This document shows, piece by piece, positions 1 through 6,477 of a stretch of DNA of 18,415 nucleotides (position 1 is its first letter; the number at the start of each line of letters is the position of its first letter). The notes below the pieces were generated by a model. It searched no databases and was not told where the DNA came from. It saw only the letters and a list, made by a program, of their open reading frames with translations. Made by a program: the position numbers and the translations under genes. The stretch comes from JADMII01 sp036278595 (GTDB taxonomy: Bacteria > Chloroflexota > Dehalococcoidia > DSTF01 > JACRBR01), in assembly GCA_036278595.1 (NCBI GenBank), contig DASUKS010000003.1, positions 1 through 18,415 on the forward strand. Reading direction: 5' to 3'.

Positions 1-12
1 GCGGGCGCGTGG

Positions 13-18
13 TAGCAT
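13..18 (+). promoter_or_regulatory. possible -10 box of the tRNA-Val promoter
   Basis: The hexamer TAGCAT keeps the TAnnnT pattern of a sigma-70 -10 element. It ends 10 nt before the first base of the tRNA, so transcription would start just upstream of the mature 5' end. The -35 element would lie outside the window, so this rests on one hexamer. Confidence 0.35.
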
Positions 19-28
19 GCACTGCCGC

Positions 29-105
29 GGGCGGTTAGCTCAGCTGGTTAGAGCGCCACGTTGACATCGTGGAGGTCACTGGTTCGAGTCCAGTATCGCC
101 CACCA
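29..105 (+). tRNA. tRNA-Val (anticodon GAC)
   Basis: The sequence folds into a full cloverleaf. Acceptor strand GGGCGGT (29-35) pairs with ATCGCCC (95-101), with one G-T wobble. The D arm is GCTC/GAGC. The anticodon stem CCACG/CGTGG encloses loop TTGACAT, which places GAC at positions 34-36 and so reads the valine codon GUC. The T arm is ACTGG/CCAGT around TTCGAGT. The discriminator base is A, and the terminal CCA (103-105) is encoded in the gene. The variable loop is short (class I). It stands alone here, although other tRNAs could lie to the left of the window. Confidence 0.97.
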
Positions 106-118
106 TCCCAGACCCGAT

Positions 119-141
119 GACGCCCGCCTCGCGCGGGCGTC
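119..141 (+). terminator. hairpin downstream of tRNA-Val
   Basis: GACGCCCGC (119-127) and GCGGGCGTC (133-141) form a perfect 9-bp GC-rich stem around a 5-nt loop, 14 nt after the tRNA CCA end. No run of T follows, so it is not a classic intrinsic terminator. In a GC-rich genome it could still act as a terminator or 3' processing structure. Confidence 0.5.
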
Positions 142-215
142 CGTGATCTCCCCTCCGCCGAAAGTCTGACCGCTGATCAGCCCTCCGCCCGTGACGGCGC
201 ACCTGTGCCCGGCCG

Positions 216-221
216 TACATT
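216..221 (+). promoter_or_regulatory. possible -10 box for the 53-codon ORF
   Basis: TACATT lies 22 nt before the ATG at 244. Its expected start point would leave a short leader containing the AGGGAGGTG ribosome binding site. A GTGACG about 19 nt upstream could serve as a poor -35 box. The call is weak. Confidence 0.25.
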
Positions 222-243
222 TGCATCGAAAGGGAGGTGCGAG

Positions 244-405
244 ATGTACCTGGAAGTGTACGTGGCGGCGAAGCTGTCACAGTTCCGCGAGACGCCGGCC
301 AACCGCTCGGAGCAGTGCAACCACGCCGGTCTGCCCGGTGCGGAGGTCCCACGCAAGAACGTCGGCATCCGGCACGAGGTCTTCCGCCGCATCATCGGGC
401 AGTAG
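244..405 (+). CDS. small hypothetical protein (53 aa)
   Basis: The ORF has 53 codons, from ATG at 244 to TAG at 403-405. I recognise no family. Support comes from the very good ribosome binding site AAAGGGAGGTG, whose end lies 4 nt before the ATG. The ORF also sits between two strong hairpins (119-141 and 433-468), so it looks like its own transcription unit. The product begins MYLEVYVAAKLSQFRET and ends FRRIIGQ. It has mixed charge, a single cysteine, and no signal peptide or membrane segment. Upstream starts in this frame (from 205) have no such binding site. It could be a short regulatory or toxin-like peptide or a chance ORF. The sequence alone cannot settle this. Confidence 0.45.
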   Translation: MYLEVYVAAKLSQFRETPANRSEQCNHAGLPGAEVPRKNVGIRHEVFRRIIGQ

Positions 406-432
406 ATGCGACGGGCGGCCCGGTACTGCACC

Positions 433-468
433 TGAGGCGCTGACTCGCACCACGCAGTCAGCGCCTCA
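433..468 (+). terminator. strong 13-bp hairpin after the 53-codon ORF
   Basis: TGAGGCGCTGACT (433-445) and AGTCAGCGCCTCA (456-468) are perfect inverted repeats around a 10-nt loop. The structure begins 28 nt after the stop of the small ORF and precedes the next gene by about 90 nt, which is where a terminator would be. The downstream sequence is C-rich rather than T-rich, so it would be a U-tract-less terminator or an RNA-stabilising structure. Confidence 0.55.
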
Positions 469-492
469 ACGATCCCCCGCATCCCGCTCCTG

Positions 493-521
493 TTCCCCGC
501 CCGCAACGGCTCCCGTACACT
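493..521 (+). promoter_or_regulatory. candidate promoter of the DUF7064-like gene
   Basis: TACACT (516-521) is a reasonable -10 box. TTCCCC (493-498) lies 17 nt upstream as a weak -35. Transcription would begin near 528 and leave a leader of about 33 nt containing GAGGTG before the ATG at 561. Confidence 0.35.
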
Positions 522-560
522 CACAGCGCACACGGTGTGCTGCTACCTGTGAGGTGCTCC

Positions 561-1550
561 ATGGTGACGCTGCTCGGCGATCTCTCGCTCCAGGACGACT
601 ACACCCACCCGCTCGGCCCGGAGTCCAACTTCAACGAGAGCATGTACTTCAACTTTTTCGACCGCTCGAAGAAGGCCGGCGGCTTTGTGCGCCTTGGCAA
701 TCGTGCGAACGAGGGCTACGCCGAGATGACGCTCACGCTCTACCTCCCCGACGGCAGCGTGCTGTTCCAGTACAAGCGCCCGGAGGTGCACACCAACGAC
801 GCGATGGACGCCGGCGGCATGCGGTTCCAGGTCATCGAGCCGATGGAGAAGCTCCGCACCACGTACGAAGGCTCCGCGGTCTACCTCGCGAAGCCGGAGG
901 AGATGTCGGACCCGCGCGAGGCGTTCCGCAACAACCCGCATCGCCGTGTGAAGCTCGACCTCGTGCACGAGGCGGCGGGCCCGGTGTACGGCAGCAGCGG
1001 CAGCCGGCGCGAGGTCGTCGATCCCGAGAAGGAGTTCGCGAAGGCGCATTACGAGCAGCACATGCGCGTCCATGGCACGATCGAGGTCGCCGGCGACAAC
1101 GGCTCGAAACCGCAGGTCGTCGAGATCGATGGCCTTGGCCTCCGCGACCACTCGTGGGGCCCGCGCTACTGGCAGGCCATCCACTCCTACCGCTGGCTCA
1201 CGATCAACTTCGCCCCCGACTTCGGCGCGATGGTGTCCGAGATCTGGCAGTCGCCGGAACAGCGGCGCCAGGGCGGCGTCGTCGTGCGCGGCGACAAGCT
1301 CGAACAGATCACGGGCGTCGACATCGACACGCAGTTCGATGACAACGGCCTGTTCCATCGCACGCTGACCGCGCACCTGACGCTCGCGAGCGGCGAGAAG
1401 CTCGACGTGACCGGCAAGGTCATGGCGTTCATTCCGCTGCGCAACCGGCGCGAAGGCATGACGACGCATGTCGGCGAGGGCATGACGGAGTTCCGCTGCG
1501 GCGAGCACGTGGGCTACGGGCTGTCCGAGTACCTCGACCAGGTCGTCTAG
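561..1550 (+). CDS. DUF7064/DUF7065-like (AttH/CrtC-type lipocalin fold) protein
   Basis: The 329-residue protein has no signal peptide or membrane segment. The strongest marker is GLRDHSWGPRYW at about residues 193-204. I recognise this motif from DUF7064-type proteins, which share a two-barrel lipocalin-like fold with the AttH/CrtC (hydroxyneurosporene hydratase) superfamily and are often found beside acyl-CoA and phosphotransferase genes. The start is ATG at 561, with GAGGTG 4 nt upstream. An in-frame GTG at 537 has no such site. The next gene, an APH-fold kinase, begins 7 nt after the stop, so the two are almost surely co-transcribed. A role in binding or hydrating a lipid-like substrate is inference from the fold. 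The family assignment is by motif memory and is moderate in strength. Confidence 0.7.
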   Translation: MVTLLGDLSLQDDYTHPLGPESNFNESMYFNFFDRSKKAGGFVRLGNRANEGYAEMTLTLYLPDGSVLFQYKRPEVHTNDAMDAGGMRFQVIEPMEKLRTTYEGSAVYLAKPEEMSDPREAFRNNPHRRVKLDLVHEAAGPVYGSSGSRREVVDPEKEFAKAHYEQHMRVHGTIEVAGDNGSKPQVVEIDGLGLRDHSWGPRYWQAIHSYRWLTINFAPDFGAMVSEIWQSPEQRRQGGVVVRGDKLEQITGVDIDTQFDDNGLFHRTLTAHLTLASGEKLDVTGKVMAFIPLRNRREGMTTHVGEGMTEFRCGEHVGYGLSEYLDQVV

Positions 1551-1557
1551 CGCGCAG

Positions 1558-2568
1558 ATGGACCTCGCGCCGCAGCTCGAAGCCTTCATGCAGCGCGCGC
1601 TCGATGCGCGGTCGGTGGGCGTCGAGAACGTGCGCCGCCTGACCGGCGGCGCCTCGCGCGAGACCTGGTCGCTCGATGCAGCGGTCGAGCGCGCGGACGG
1701 CAGCGCCGAGACGCTCCCGCTGATCCTCCAGCGCGACACCCGCGGCGGCCAGAAGACGATGACGCGCGCGACCGAGTTCGCGCTCCTGCGCGCCGCGCAC
1801 GACGCCGGCGTACCGACGCCCGAACCGATCCTCCTCGGCGACGGCTCGCTCGGCGGCGAGTTCTTCCTCGTCCGCAGGCTCGAAGGCGAGACGCTACCCC
1901 GCCGCCTGCTGCGCGACGACGCCTATGCCGGCACGCGCGCGGCCCTGCCGGGGCAGCTCGGCCGGGCGCTCGCGGAGATCCACGCGATCCCGCTCGACAT
2001 GCCCGGCTTCGAGCACTTGCAGCGGCCGCCCGACGACGCATCGAACGCCGCCTGGTCCATCGACCGGCACGAGCAGATCTTCCGGGCGATCGCACCGGAG
2101 CCGCACCCGGCGTTCGAGCTGGCGTTCCGCTGGCTTCGCTCGCACCTCGCCGGGCACGCCGAAGGGCCGCGCACGCTCGTGCACGGCGACTACCGCATGG
2201 GCAACATGCTCTTCGACGCACGCGGCCTGCAGGCGGTCCTCGACTGGGAGCTGGCGCACGTCGGCGACCCGGCCGAGGACCTCGCGTGGATGTGCGTGCG
2301 GTCGTGGCGTTTCGGCGGCCGGCAGCCGGTAGGCGGCATCGGCACGCGAGAGGAGTTCTTCGCCGCCTACGAGGCCGCGGGGGGCCAGCCGGTCGATCCG
2401 GACTGGGTGCGGTTCTGGGAGGTCTTCGGCAACCTCCGCTGGGGCATCATCTGCATCACCCAGGCACGCGTCTACCTCGACGGGCACTCGAGCAGCGTCG
2501 AGCTCGCCAGCATCGGCCGCCGGACCGCCGAGACCGAGTGGGAGCTGCTGCAACTTGTCGATGGCTAG
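1558..2568 (+). CDS. APH-family phosphotransferase (ACAD10/11 kinase-like)
   Basis: The 336-residue protein has the aminoglycoside/choline kinase fold. Residues 55-115 carry the N-lobe region, including FFLVRRLEG, which forms the hinge. The catalytic loop is LVHGDYRMGNM (H209, D211, N216). The metal-binding DW motif is at 229-230, followed by the family signature HVGDPAEDLAW. This subtype resembles the kinase domain of human ACAD10/ACAD11 and bacterial homologues found beside acyl-CoA dehydrogenases. It is therefore more likely to phosphorylate a hydroxylated acid or acyl-CoA than to confer drug resistance; the substrate is inferred. It starts with ATG 7 nt after the upstream stop. No strong Shine-Dalgarno is visible, which fits translational coupling. 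DUF6285 proteins, such as the next gene, are frequent neighbours. Confidence 0.85.
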   Translation: MDLAPQLEAFMQRALDARSVGVENVRRLTGGASRETWSLDAAVERADGSAETLPLILQRDTRGGQKTMTRATEFALLRAAHDAGVPTPEPILLGDGSLGGEFFLVRRLEGETLPRRLLRDDAYAGTRAALPGQLGRALAEIHAIPLDMPGFEHLQRPPDDASNAAWSIDRHEQIFRAIAPEPHPAFELAFRWLRSHLAGHAEGPRTLVHGDYRMGNMLFDARGLQAVLDWELAHVGDPAEDLAWMCVRSWRFGGRQPVGGIGTREEFFAAYEAAGGQPVDPDWVRFWEVFGNLRWGIICITQARVYLDGHSSSVELASIGRRTAETEWELLQLVDG

Positions 2569-2658
2569 TGCGGCTATGTGTGCTGCTCGACATACGACGG
2601 GCGCAGCGGCTGTCGATGAACAGCAGACAGCAGATCGCGGTTCGCTGCCGCTATTGGT

Positions 2659-2679
2659 TGTCTCCTGTCTGATGTCTGC
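2659..2679 (+). repeat. three tandem TGTCTnn heptamers
   Basis: TGTCTCC, TGTCTGA and TGTCTGC follow one another without a gap in the intergenic stretch before the DUF6285 gene. An upstream GCAGACAG (around 2629-2636) is complementary to two of them in different registers, so alternative hairpins are possible. The surrounding 166 nt are less GC-rich than the genes. Confidence 0.4.
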
Positions 2680-2734
2680 AGTCCTTTAGGGATCATCGAG
2701 CGAGGCCGGACGCCGGAGAAAGGAATGCGCCACC

Positions 2735-3127
2735 ATGCACGACCGACCGACAGCCGATGAGCTCCTGCGCGCGGTCGAGGTGCTGTTCGATGAGCAGTTG
2801 CTGCCGGCCCTGCAGGGCGCGCCGAAGTACAACGCGCGCGTCGCCGCGAACGTGATCCGCATCGTTCGGCGCCAGCTCGCCAACGAAGAGCGGCAACTCG
2901 ACGCCGAGTGGCGCGGGCTCGAGATCCTCCTCGGGCCGATGCCGCGCCCGCCGTCGCTGAAGGTGCTGCGAGCGGCGGTCCGCACGCGCAATGACGAGTT
3001 GGTCGAGCGTATCCGCGCCGGCGACGCCGACGCCGGCGAGTGGCGCGCGCTCGCCCTCGCCCACGTCCGTGATACGGTCCACGCGAAGCTGGAGGTCTCG
3101 GATCCCGGCTGGCTCGAACAGCCCTGA
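2735..3127 (+). CDS. DUF6285 domain-containing protein
   Basis: The 130-residue protein is predicted to be soluble and largely alpha-helical. The opening MHDRPTADELLRAVEVLFDE, followed by a PAL segment and an ARVAANVIRIVRR helix, matches my memory of DUF6285. These short proteins of unknown function are typically encoded next to APH-family phosphotransferases and acyl-CoA dehydrogenases. ATG at 2735 is preceded by GAAAGGA about 11 nt upstream. A 166-nt gap separates it from the kinase gene, so it may be co-transcribed or have its own promoter. It may act as an accessory subunit or regulator of the kinase, which is inference from neighbourhood only. Confidence 0.75.
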   Translation: MHDRPTADELLRAVEVLFDEQLLPALQGAPKYNARVAANVIRIVRRQLANEERQLDAEWRGLEILLGPMPRPPSLKVLRAAVRTRNDELVERIRAGDADAGEWRALALAHVRDTVHAKLEVSDPGWLEQP

Positions 3128-3141
3128 CCCCGCCCTCCAGC

Positions 3142-3167
3142 ACGAATGTTTCACGTGAAACATTCGT
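3142..3167. promoter_or_regulatory. parS: consensus parS site (ParB/Spo0J centromere)
   Basis: The core at 3147-3162 reads TGTTTCACGTGAAACA, identical to the 16-bp consensus for bacterial chromosomal parS. The palindrome continues for five more bases on each side (ACGAA/TTCGT), giving 26 bp with perfect dyad symmetry. It is intergenic, 14 nt after the DUF6285 stop and about 100 nt from the stop of the convergent archaellin-like gene. In other bacteria such sites nucleate ParB spreading and SMC loading and cluster near oriC. No parA or parB lies in the window. An ATG within the palindrome opens short frames beginning MFHVKH on both strands, which are artefacts of the site. Confidence 0.93.
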
Positions 3168-3211
3168 ACGCCGCCGGGCTCCTCAAGCCGCGCCTGTCGC
3201 CGAAACGCGAA

Positions 3212-3240
3212 TCAGGCGCCTCCGAATGGGAGACGCCTGA
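3212..3240 (-). terminator. hairpin terminator candidate for the archaellin-like gene
   Basis: TCAGGCG (3212-3218) pairs with CGCCTGA (3234-3240). After one C/A mismatch, CTCC (3220-3223) pairs with GGAG (3229-3232) around loop GAATG. It lies 28 nt beyond the stop of the minus-strand gene. On that strand the sequence after the stem is only mildly T-rich (TTCGCGTTTCG). Confidence 0.55.
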
Positions 3241-3267
3241 CCGAGGGGGGAACCTGCGATTTGGGGG

Positions 3268-3756
3268 CTACCGCAGCACGTCGGCGATGCCGACGGTGCC
3301 ACCGCCCGGGAGCCTGAACACGAGGTCCAGCGGGTTCTGCGGGTAGACGGTGGTGTTATCCGGCAGGTCGACCACCAGTTGCGCATGCTCGCCGGAATCA
3401 ATCGTAGTGTCGCCGTTGCCGTCGAGGAACTGTACGGAGTAGCTCGCGGGCACCGCCGCCGCGGCCGTCGGCGACATCGAGGTCTCCGCGTGCAGGACGG
3501 CGCCATCGAGCGAGAGGTGCTCGCCGCCGGCCAGCGTCACCGGCACGACGAGGTGCCGCACGATGCCGTCCTGCACCGTCGCCTGCGCCTGGCCATCGAG
3601 GTGGAGTACCGGAGCCGCGGCCGCGTCGGACGTGCCGCTTCCTCCCGGGAGGCCGGCGCTCCACGGCCGGAAGCTCCACAGCGCGAAGCCGGCCAGCGCG
3701 GCGATGAGGACCAGCGAGACCGGTCGGGTGCTGAAGTGGTGGCGGTGCAGGGTCAT
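3268..3756 (-). CDS. membrane-anchored protein with archaellin-like C-terminal domain
   Basis: The 162-residue protein has a short basic N-terminus, one hydrophobic helix at about residues 12-29 (PVSLVLIAALAGFALWSF) and an Ala/Gly/Ser-rich linker. An extracytoplasmic beta-rich domain spans about residues 49-160. That domain has the order seen in archaeal flagellins (archaellins): a VVPVTLAGGEHLSLDGAVL strand pair, YSVQFLDGNGDTTIDSGE, then LVVDLP and a closing strand with a GGGT turn. The archaellin class III signal and its conserved N-terminal helix are absent, and no archaellum motor gene is nearby. It may be a divergent pilin- or archaellin-derived surface protein. The start is ATG at 3756, with AAGAGGG upstream; an in-frame TTG at 3801 has poorer support. 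The similarity is pattern-based and unverified. Confidence 0.6.
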   Translation of the reverse strand: MTLHRHHFSTRPVSLVLIAALAGFALWSFRPWSAGLPGGSGTSDAAAAPVLHLDGQAQATVQDGIVRHLVVPVTLAGGEHLSLDGAVLHAETSMSPTAAAAVPASYSVQFLDGNGDTTIDSGEHAQLVVDLPDNTTVYPQNPLDLVFRLPGGGTVGIADVLR

Positions 3757-3930
3757 GTTCGGCGTCCCTCTTGATTCGTTGCCCGTCGTCAAGAAGTACA
3801 ACGCCTGGCATCGCGAAAGTGTTACCCGAGGGAGAACCAGAATTACGGCGAGCTAAGACCCTGAGATCCGGCGGCCAGTTCGTCAAGAGGGGTGCGCCGC
3901 GAGACGCTCATCAGGAGCGGGAGCCGGGCG

Positions 3931-4452
3931 TCAACTGCCGGCGGCGGCGATCAGGCTGTCGGCCTGCTGCTGGATGGCGTGGCACAGGGCGACAGCGAGC
4001 GCGTCGCTGGCGTTGAGGTCGGCGGGCGCCTCCTCCATTCGGAGCTGCAGACGCAGCATCTCGCGCACCTGCGCCTTCTCCCCCTGTCCGTACCCCGCCA
4101 CCGAGGCCTTGATGCGCGCCGGCGGGTAGTGGTGGACCGGCAACCCGGCGAGCGTCGCGGCGAGCATCGCGACCGTGCGCGCCTCGCCGATCGCCATGGC
4201 CGAGCGGACGTTTGTGCCGACGAACGGCTCCTCGACCGCCATCGCAGTCGGCTGGTAGCGGGCGATGACGTCGCCCAGTTCGGAGAAGATGAACTCGAGT
4301 CGCTGCTCGAGCGGCAGGCGGGCCTTCGGAGAGATGACGTCGCAGGCCAGCGCGCGCGGCTCGCCGCCCTCGAGCGCAACGACGCCCCAGCCGGTCGTGC
4401 GGGTGCCCGGGTCGACACCAAGGATGATCGCCGGCGGCTCCGCCTGCCCCAC
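3931..4452 (-). CDS. ruvC: crossover junction endodeoxyribonuclease RuvC
   Basis: RuvC resolves Holliday junctions as a dimer together with RuvAB. The 173-residue product has the expected length. It shows the first RNase H-like motif ILGVDPGTRTTGWGV (D14), the second acidic motif AVEEPFVGTNVRSAMAIGEA, the AGYGQGEKAQV segment and the C-terminal LNASDALAVALCHA carrying the last catalytic acids. The start chosen is GTG at 4452, which begins 2 nt after the yebC stop, so translation is probably coupled. Longer readings extend back through yebC in another frame and are not real. The yebC-ruvC order is common in bacteria. ruvA and ruvB do not follow; the next minus-strand gene is the archaellin-like one. 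Confidence 0.95.
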   Translation of the reverse strand: MGQAEPPAIILGVDPGTRTTGWGVVALEGGEPRALACDVISPKARLPLEQRLEFIFSELGDVIARYQPTAMAVEEPFVGTNVRSAMAIGEARTVAMLAATLAGLPVHHYPPARIKASVAGYGQGEKAQVREMLRLQLRMEEAPADLNASDALAVALCHAIQQQADSLIAAAGS

Positions 4453-4454
4453 GG

Positions 4455-5204
4455 CTAGCTGCTGTACGACGCGAGCACCGCGTCGTCGAACTCGGCGTTG
4501 AAGTAGACCTTCTGCACGTCGTCGAGCGCCTCGAGCTTCTCGACGAGCCGCAGCACCTGGATGGCGGCCTTCTCGTCGAGCTGGACGGTCGTCTTCGGCA
4601 CCCGCGCCGTCTCCGCCGACTCGACCGTCAGGGCGTGCTCTTCGAGCGCCTTCTTCACGGACTCCAGGTCCGGCGGCGCGGTATAGACGTCGATCGTGTC
4701 GTCGCCGATCTGGACGTCCTCCGCGCCGGCGTCGATCGCCTGGAGCGCGACATCGTCGGGATCCTTGCCATCCTTCGGCAGCGTGATCACGCCGCGGGAG
4801 TCGAAGTTCCATGAGACAGAGCCGGTCTCGCCGAGGTTGCCGCCGGCCCGCGCGAAGACGTTGCGGACCTCGGCGACCGTCCGGTTCCGGTTGTCGGTCG
4901 CCGCCTCGACGATCACCGCCGTACCCGCGGGCCCGAAGCCCTCGTACGTCACCTCGTCGAGCTCGCTGCCCTCGCCGCCGCCCGCTGCGCGCTTGATGGC
5001 GCGATCGATGTTGTCCGCGGGCATGTTGTTGTCGCGCGCTTTCTGCACGGCGAGACGCAGCCGGAAGTTGGCGTTCGGGTCAGGCCCGCCCACCTTCGCG
5101 GCGATGATGATCTCCTTCGAGAGTTTGGTGAAGAGCTGTCCGCGCTGCGCGTCGGCTGCGCCCTTCTGTCGCTTGATCTGCGACCATTTCGAGTGGCCGG
5201 ACAA
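4455..5204 (-). CDS. yebC: YebC/PmpR-family protein (TACO1-like)
   Basis: The 249-residue protein has the usual family length. It starts with the family signature SGHSKWSQIKRQKGAAD, followed by AKVGGPDPNANFRLR, KARDNNMPADNIDRAIK, YEGFGPAGTAVIVEA, TDNRNRTVAEVR and GSVSWNFD. Members have been described as transcription factors, and more recently as translation factors that help ribosomes through difficult sequences. The start is TTG at 5204, supported by GGGAGG 6 nt upstream and by the exact family N-terminus. The in-frame extension further upstream has no family similarity. It is the first gene of a yebC-ruvC pair. Confidence 0.96.
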   Translation of the reverse strand: MSGHSKWSQIKRQKGAADAQRGQLFTKLSKEIIIAAKVGGPDPNANFRLRLAVQKARDNNMPADNIDRAIKRAAGGGEGSELDEVTYEGFGPAGTAVIVEAATDNRNRTVAEVRNVFARAGGNLGETGSVSWNFDSRGVITLPKDGKDPDDVALQAIDAGAEDVQIGDDTIDVYTAPPDLESVKKALEEHALTVESAETARVPKTTVQLDEKAAIQVLRLVEKLEALDDVQKVYFNAEFDDAVLASYSS

Positions 5205-5239
5205 CGGCTGCCTCCCGTGGCTAGTACTGGAACCGCGGC

Positions 5240-5245
5240 ATTTTA
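5240..5245 (-). promoter_or_regulatory. candidate -10 box of the yebC-ruvC operon
   Basis: On the minus strand this reads TAAAAT, five of six bases of the sigma-70 consensus. It lies in the 93-nt gap between the thiolase stop and yebC. Transcription would start near 5233, about 29 nt before the TTG start. The -35 region 17 nt upstream (CTGCGG) is poor. Confidence 0.45.
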
Positions 5246-5297
5246 CCAATGTGAAGGCCACGCCGCAGGTCGCCGGGGCAGCCCCCGCGGGCGAGGT

Positions 5298-6458
5298 CTA
5301 ATCGGCGCCCAGGATCAGCGTGCCGGTCGCGCTCAGCGTGCCGCCCGTGCCGTTCACGCAGGCGAGCTTCGCGTTCGGCACCTGGCGCGGCCCACATTCG
5401 CCTCGAAGTTGGCGCACCGCTTCGATGAGGATGAACATGCCATACATGCCGGGATGGGTGTAGGAGAGCCCGCCACCGTTGGTGTTCATCGGGAAGTCCC
5501 CGCCGGGCGCGGTCCGCTGGTTCGCGACGAACGGGCCGCCTTCGCCCTTCTCGCAAAAGCCGAGCTCCTCGAGCGTGACGAGCGCGGTATAGGTGAACGA
5601 GTCGTAGACCTCGACCACGTCGATGTCGTCAGGCGTGACGCCCGCCATCTCGAACGCGGCCTTGCCGCTGTAGCGCGCAGGCGTCCGCGTGATGTCGTCC
5701 ATCCCGAGCAGCGACTGGTGCGTGCTCGCCTCGCCGGTGCCGATCACCCACACGGGCTTCTTCTTGAAGTCGCGCGCGCGGTCGGCGCCGACGAGCACGA
5801 CGGCGCCGCCGGCGTCAGTGACCAGGCAGCAGTCGTAGATGTGGAACGGGTAGGCGACCCAGCGCGAAGCGAGCACGTCATCGATCGTAAGGTCGTCGCG
5901 CATCATCGCGCGGGGGTTGAGTTGCGCCCATTTGCGCGTGGCGACGGCGATCTCCGCGAGTTGCTCGCTCGTCGTGCCGTACTGGTGCATGTGGCGCATC
6001 GCCGCCATCGAGTACGAGCTCGGCGCGCCGCCGAGGCCGAACGGCATCTCGAACTGCGCAGCCGGCATACTCGTGTCGAACCCACCCCGGCCGCCGCCCC
6101 CGCGCCGCATGCGGCCGGAGTGCCCGGTCTCGCCGTGGGTGATGAGGGCGACGCTGCACAGCCCGGCGTTGATCGCGGCCGCGGCATGCTCGACGTGGAT
6201 CTCGAACGACGAGCCTCCCGTCATGGTGCTGTCGCTGTACTTCGGGACGATGCCCATGTACTCGCACAGCTGCGTGCTCGCCATGAAGCCGATGCCGCAC
6301 GTGAACACGGCATCGACCTCCGACTTGTCGATCCCGGCGTCCCGCAGCGCGTTGCGCGCCGCCTGCGCGTGCAGCATGATCGGCGTCGCGTCAGGGATGA
6401 TGCCGATCTCGTCCGTCTCGTCGGCGCCAACGATAGCTACCTTGTTCTTCAGGCTCAT
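5298..6458 (-). CDS. thiolase-like protein (SCP2/Ltp2-type acyl-CoA aldolase or thiolase)
   Basis: The 386-residue protein has the thiolase fold: KVAIVGADETDEIG at the start, ALRDAGIDKSEVDAV, a central VEVYDSFTY and the C-terminal GGLSYTHPG and NGTGG. Where degradative thiolases have the acylated cysteine, this protein has TGGSSFEIH (about residues 80-87) with serines, so ordinary thiolytic cleavage is doubtful. The next gene upstream encodes a DUF35 protein. This pairing is the hallmark of Ltp2-ChsH2-type retro-aldolase complexes of steroid side-chain degradation and of related acyl-CoA systems. The start is ATG at 6458 with GAAGGAAG upstream. The reaction is likely acyl-CoA carbon-carbon bond chemistry; the substrate is unknown. 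Confidence 0.88.
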   Translation of the reverse strand: MSLKNKVAIVGADETDEIGIIPDATPIMLHAQAARNALRDAGIDKSEVDAVFTCGIGFMASTQLCEYMGIVPKYSDSTMTGGSSFEIHVEHAAAAINAGLCSVALITHGETGHSGRMRRGGGGRGGFDTSMPAAQFEMPFGLGGAPSSYSMAAMRHMHQYGTTSEQLAEIAVATRKWAQLNPRAMMRDDLTIDDVLASRWVAYPFHIYDCCLVTDAGGAVVLVGADRARDFKKKPVWVIGTGEASTHQSLLGMDDITRTPARYSGKAAFEMAGVTPDDIDVVEVYDSFTYTALVTLEELGFCEKGEGGPFVANQRTAPGGDFPMNTNGGGLSYTHPGMYGMFILIEAVRQLRGECGPRQVPNAKLACVNGTGGTLSATGTLILGAD

Positions 6459-6477
6459 CGTTCTTCCTTCGTCCCGA

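Noticed and set aside
543..1739. 398-codon minus-strand frame opposite the DUF7064-like gene
   Set aside because: It is rich in Arg, Ala and Val repeats typical of the antisense frame of GC-rich genes; the plus strand carries a recognisable protein with a ribosome binding site.
1558..2568. Aminoglycoside resistance gene
   Set aside because: The APH fold is present, but the HGDYRMGNM and HVGDPAEDLAW signatures and the DUF7064/DUF6285 neighbours fit the metabolic ACAD10/11-type kinases better.
3146..3346. Plus-strand 66-codon frame beginning MFHVKH (and its minus-strand counterpart from 3163)
   Set aside because: The ATG and first codons are the parS palindrome itself, and the frames have no ribosome binding site and overlap the terminator and the archaellin-like gene.
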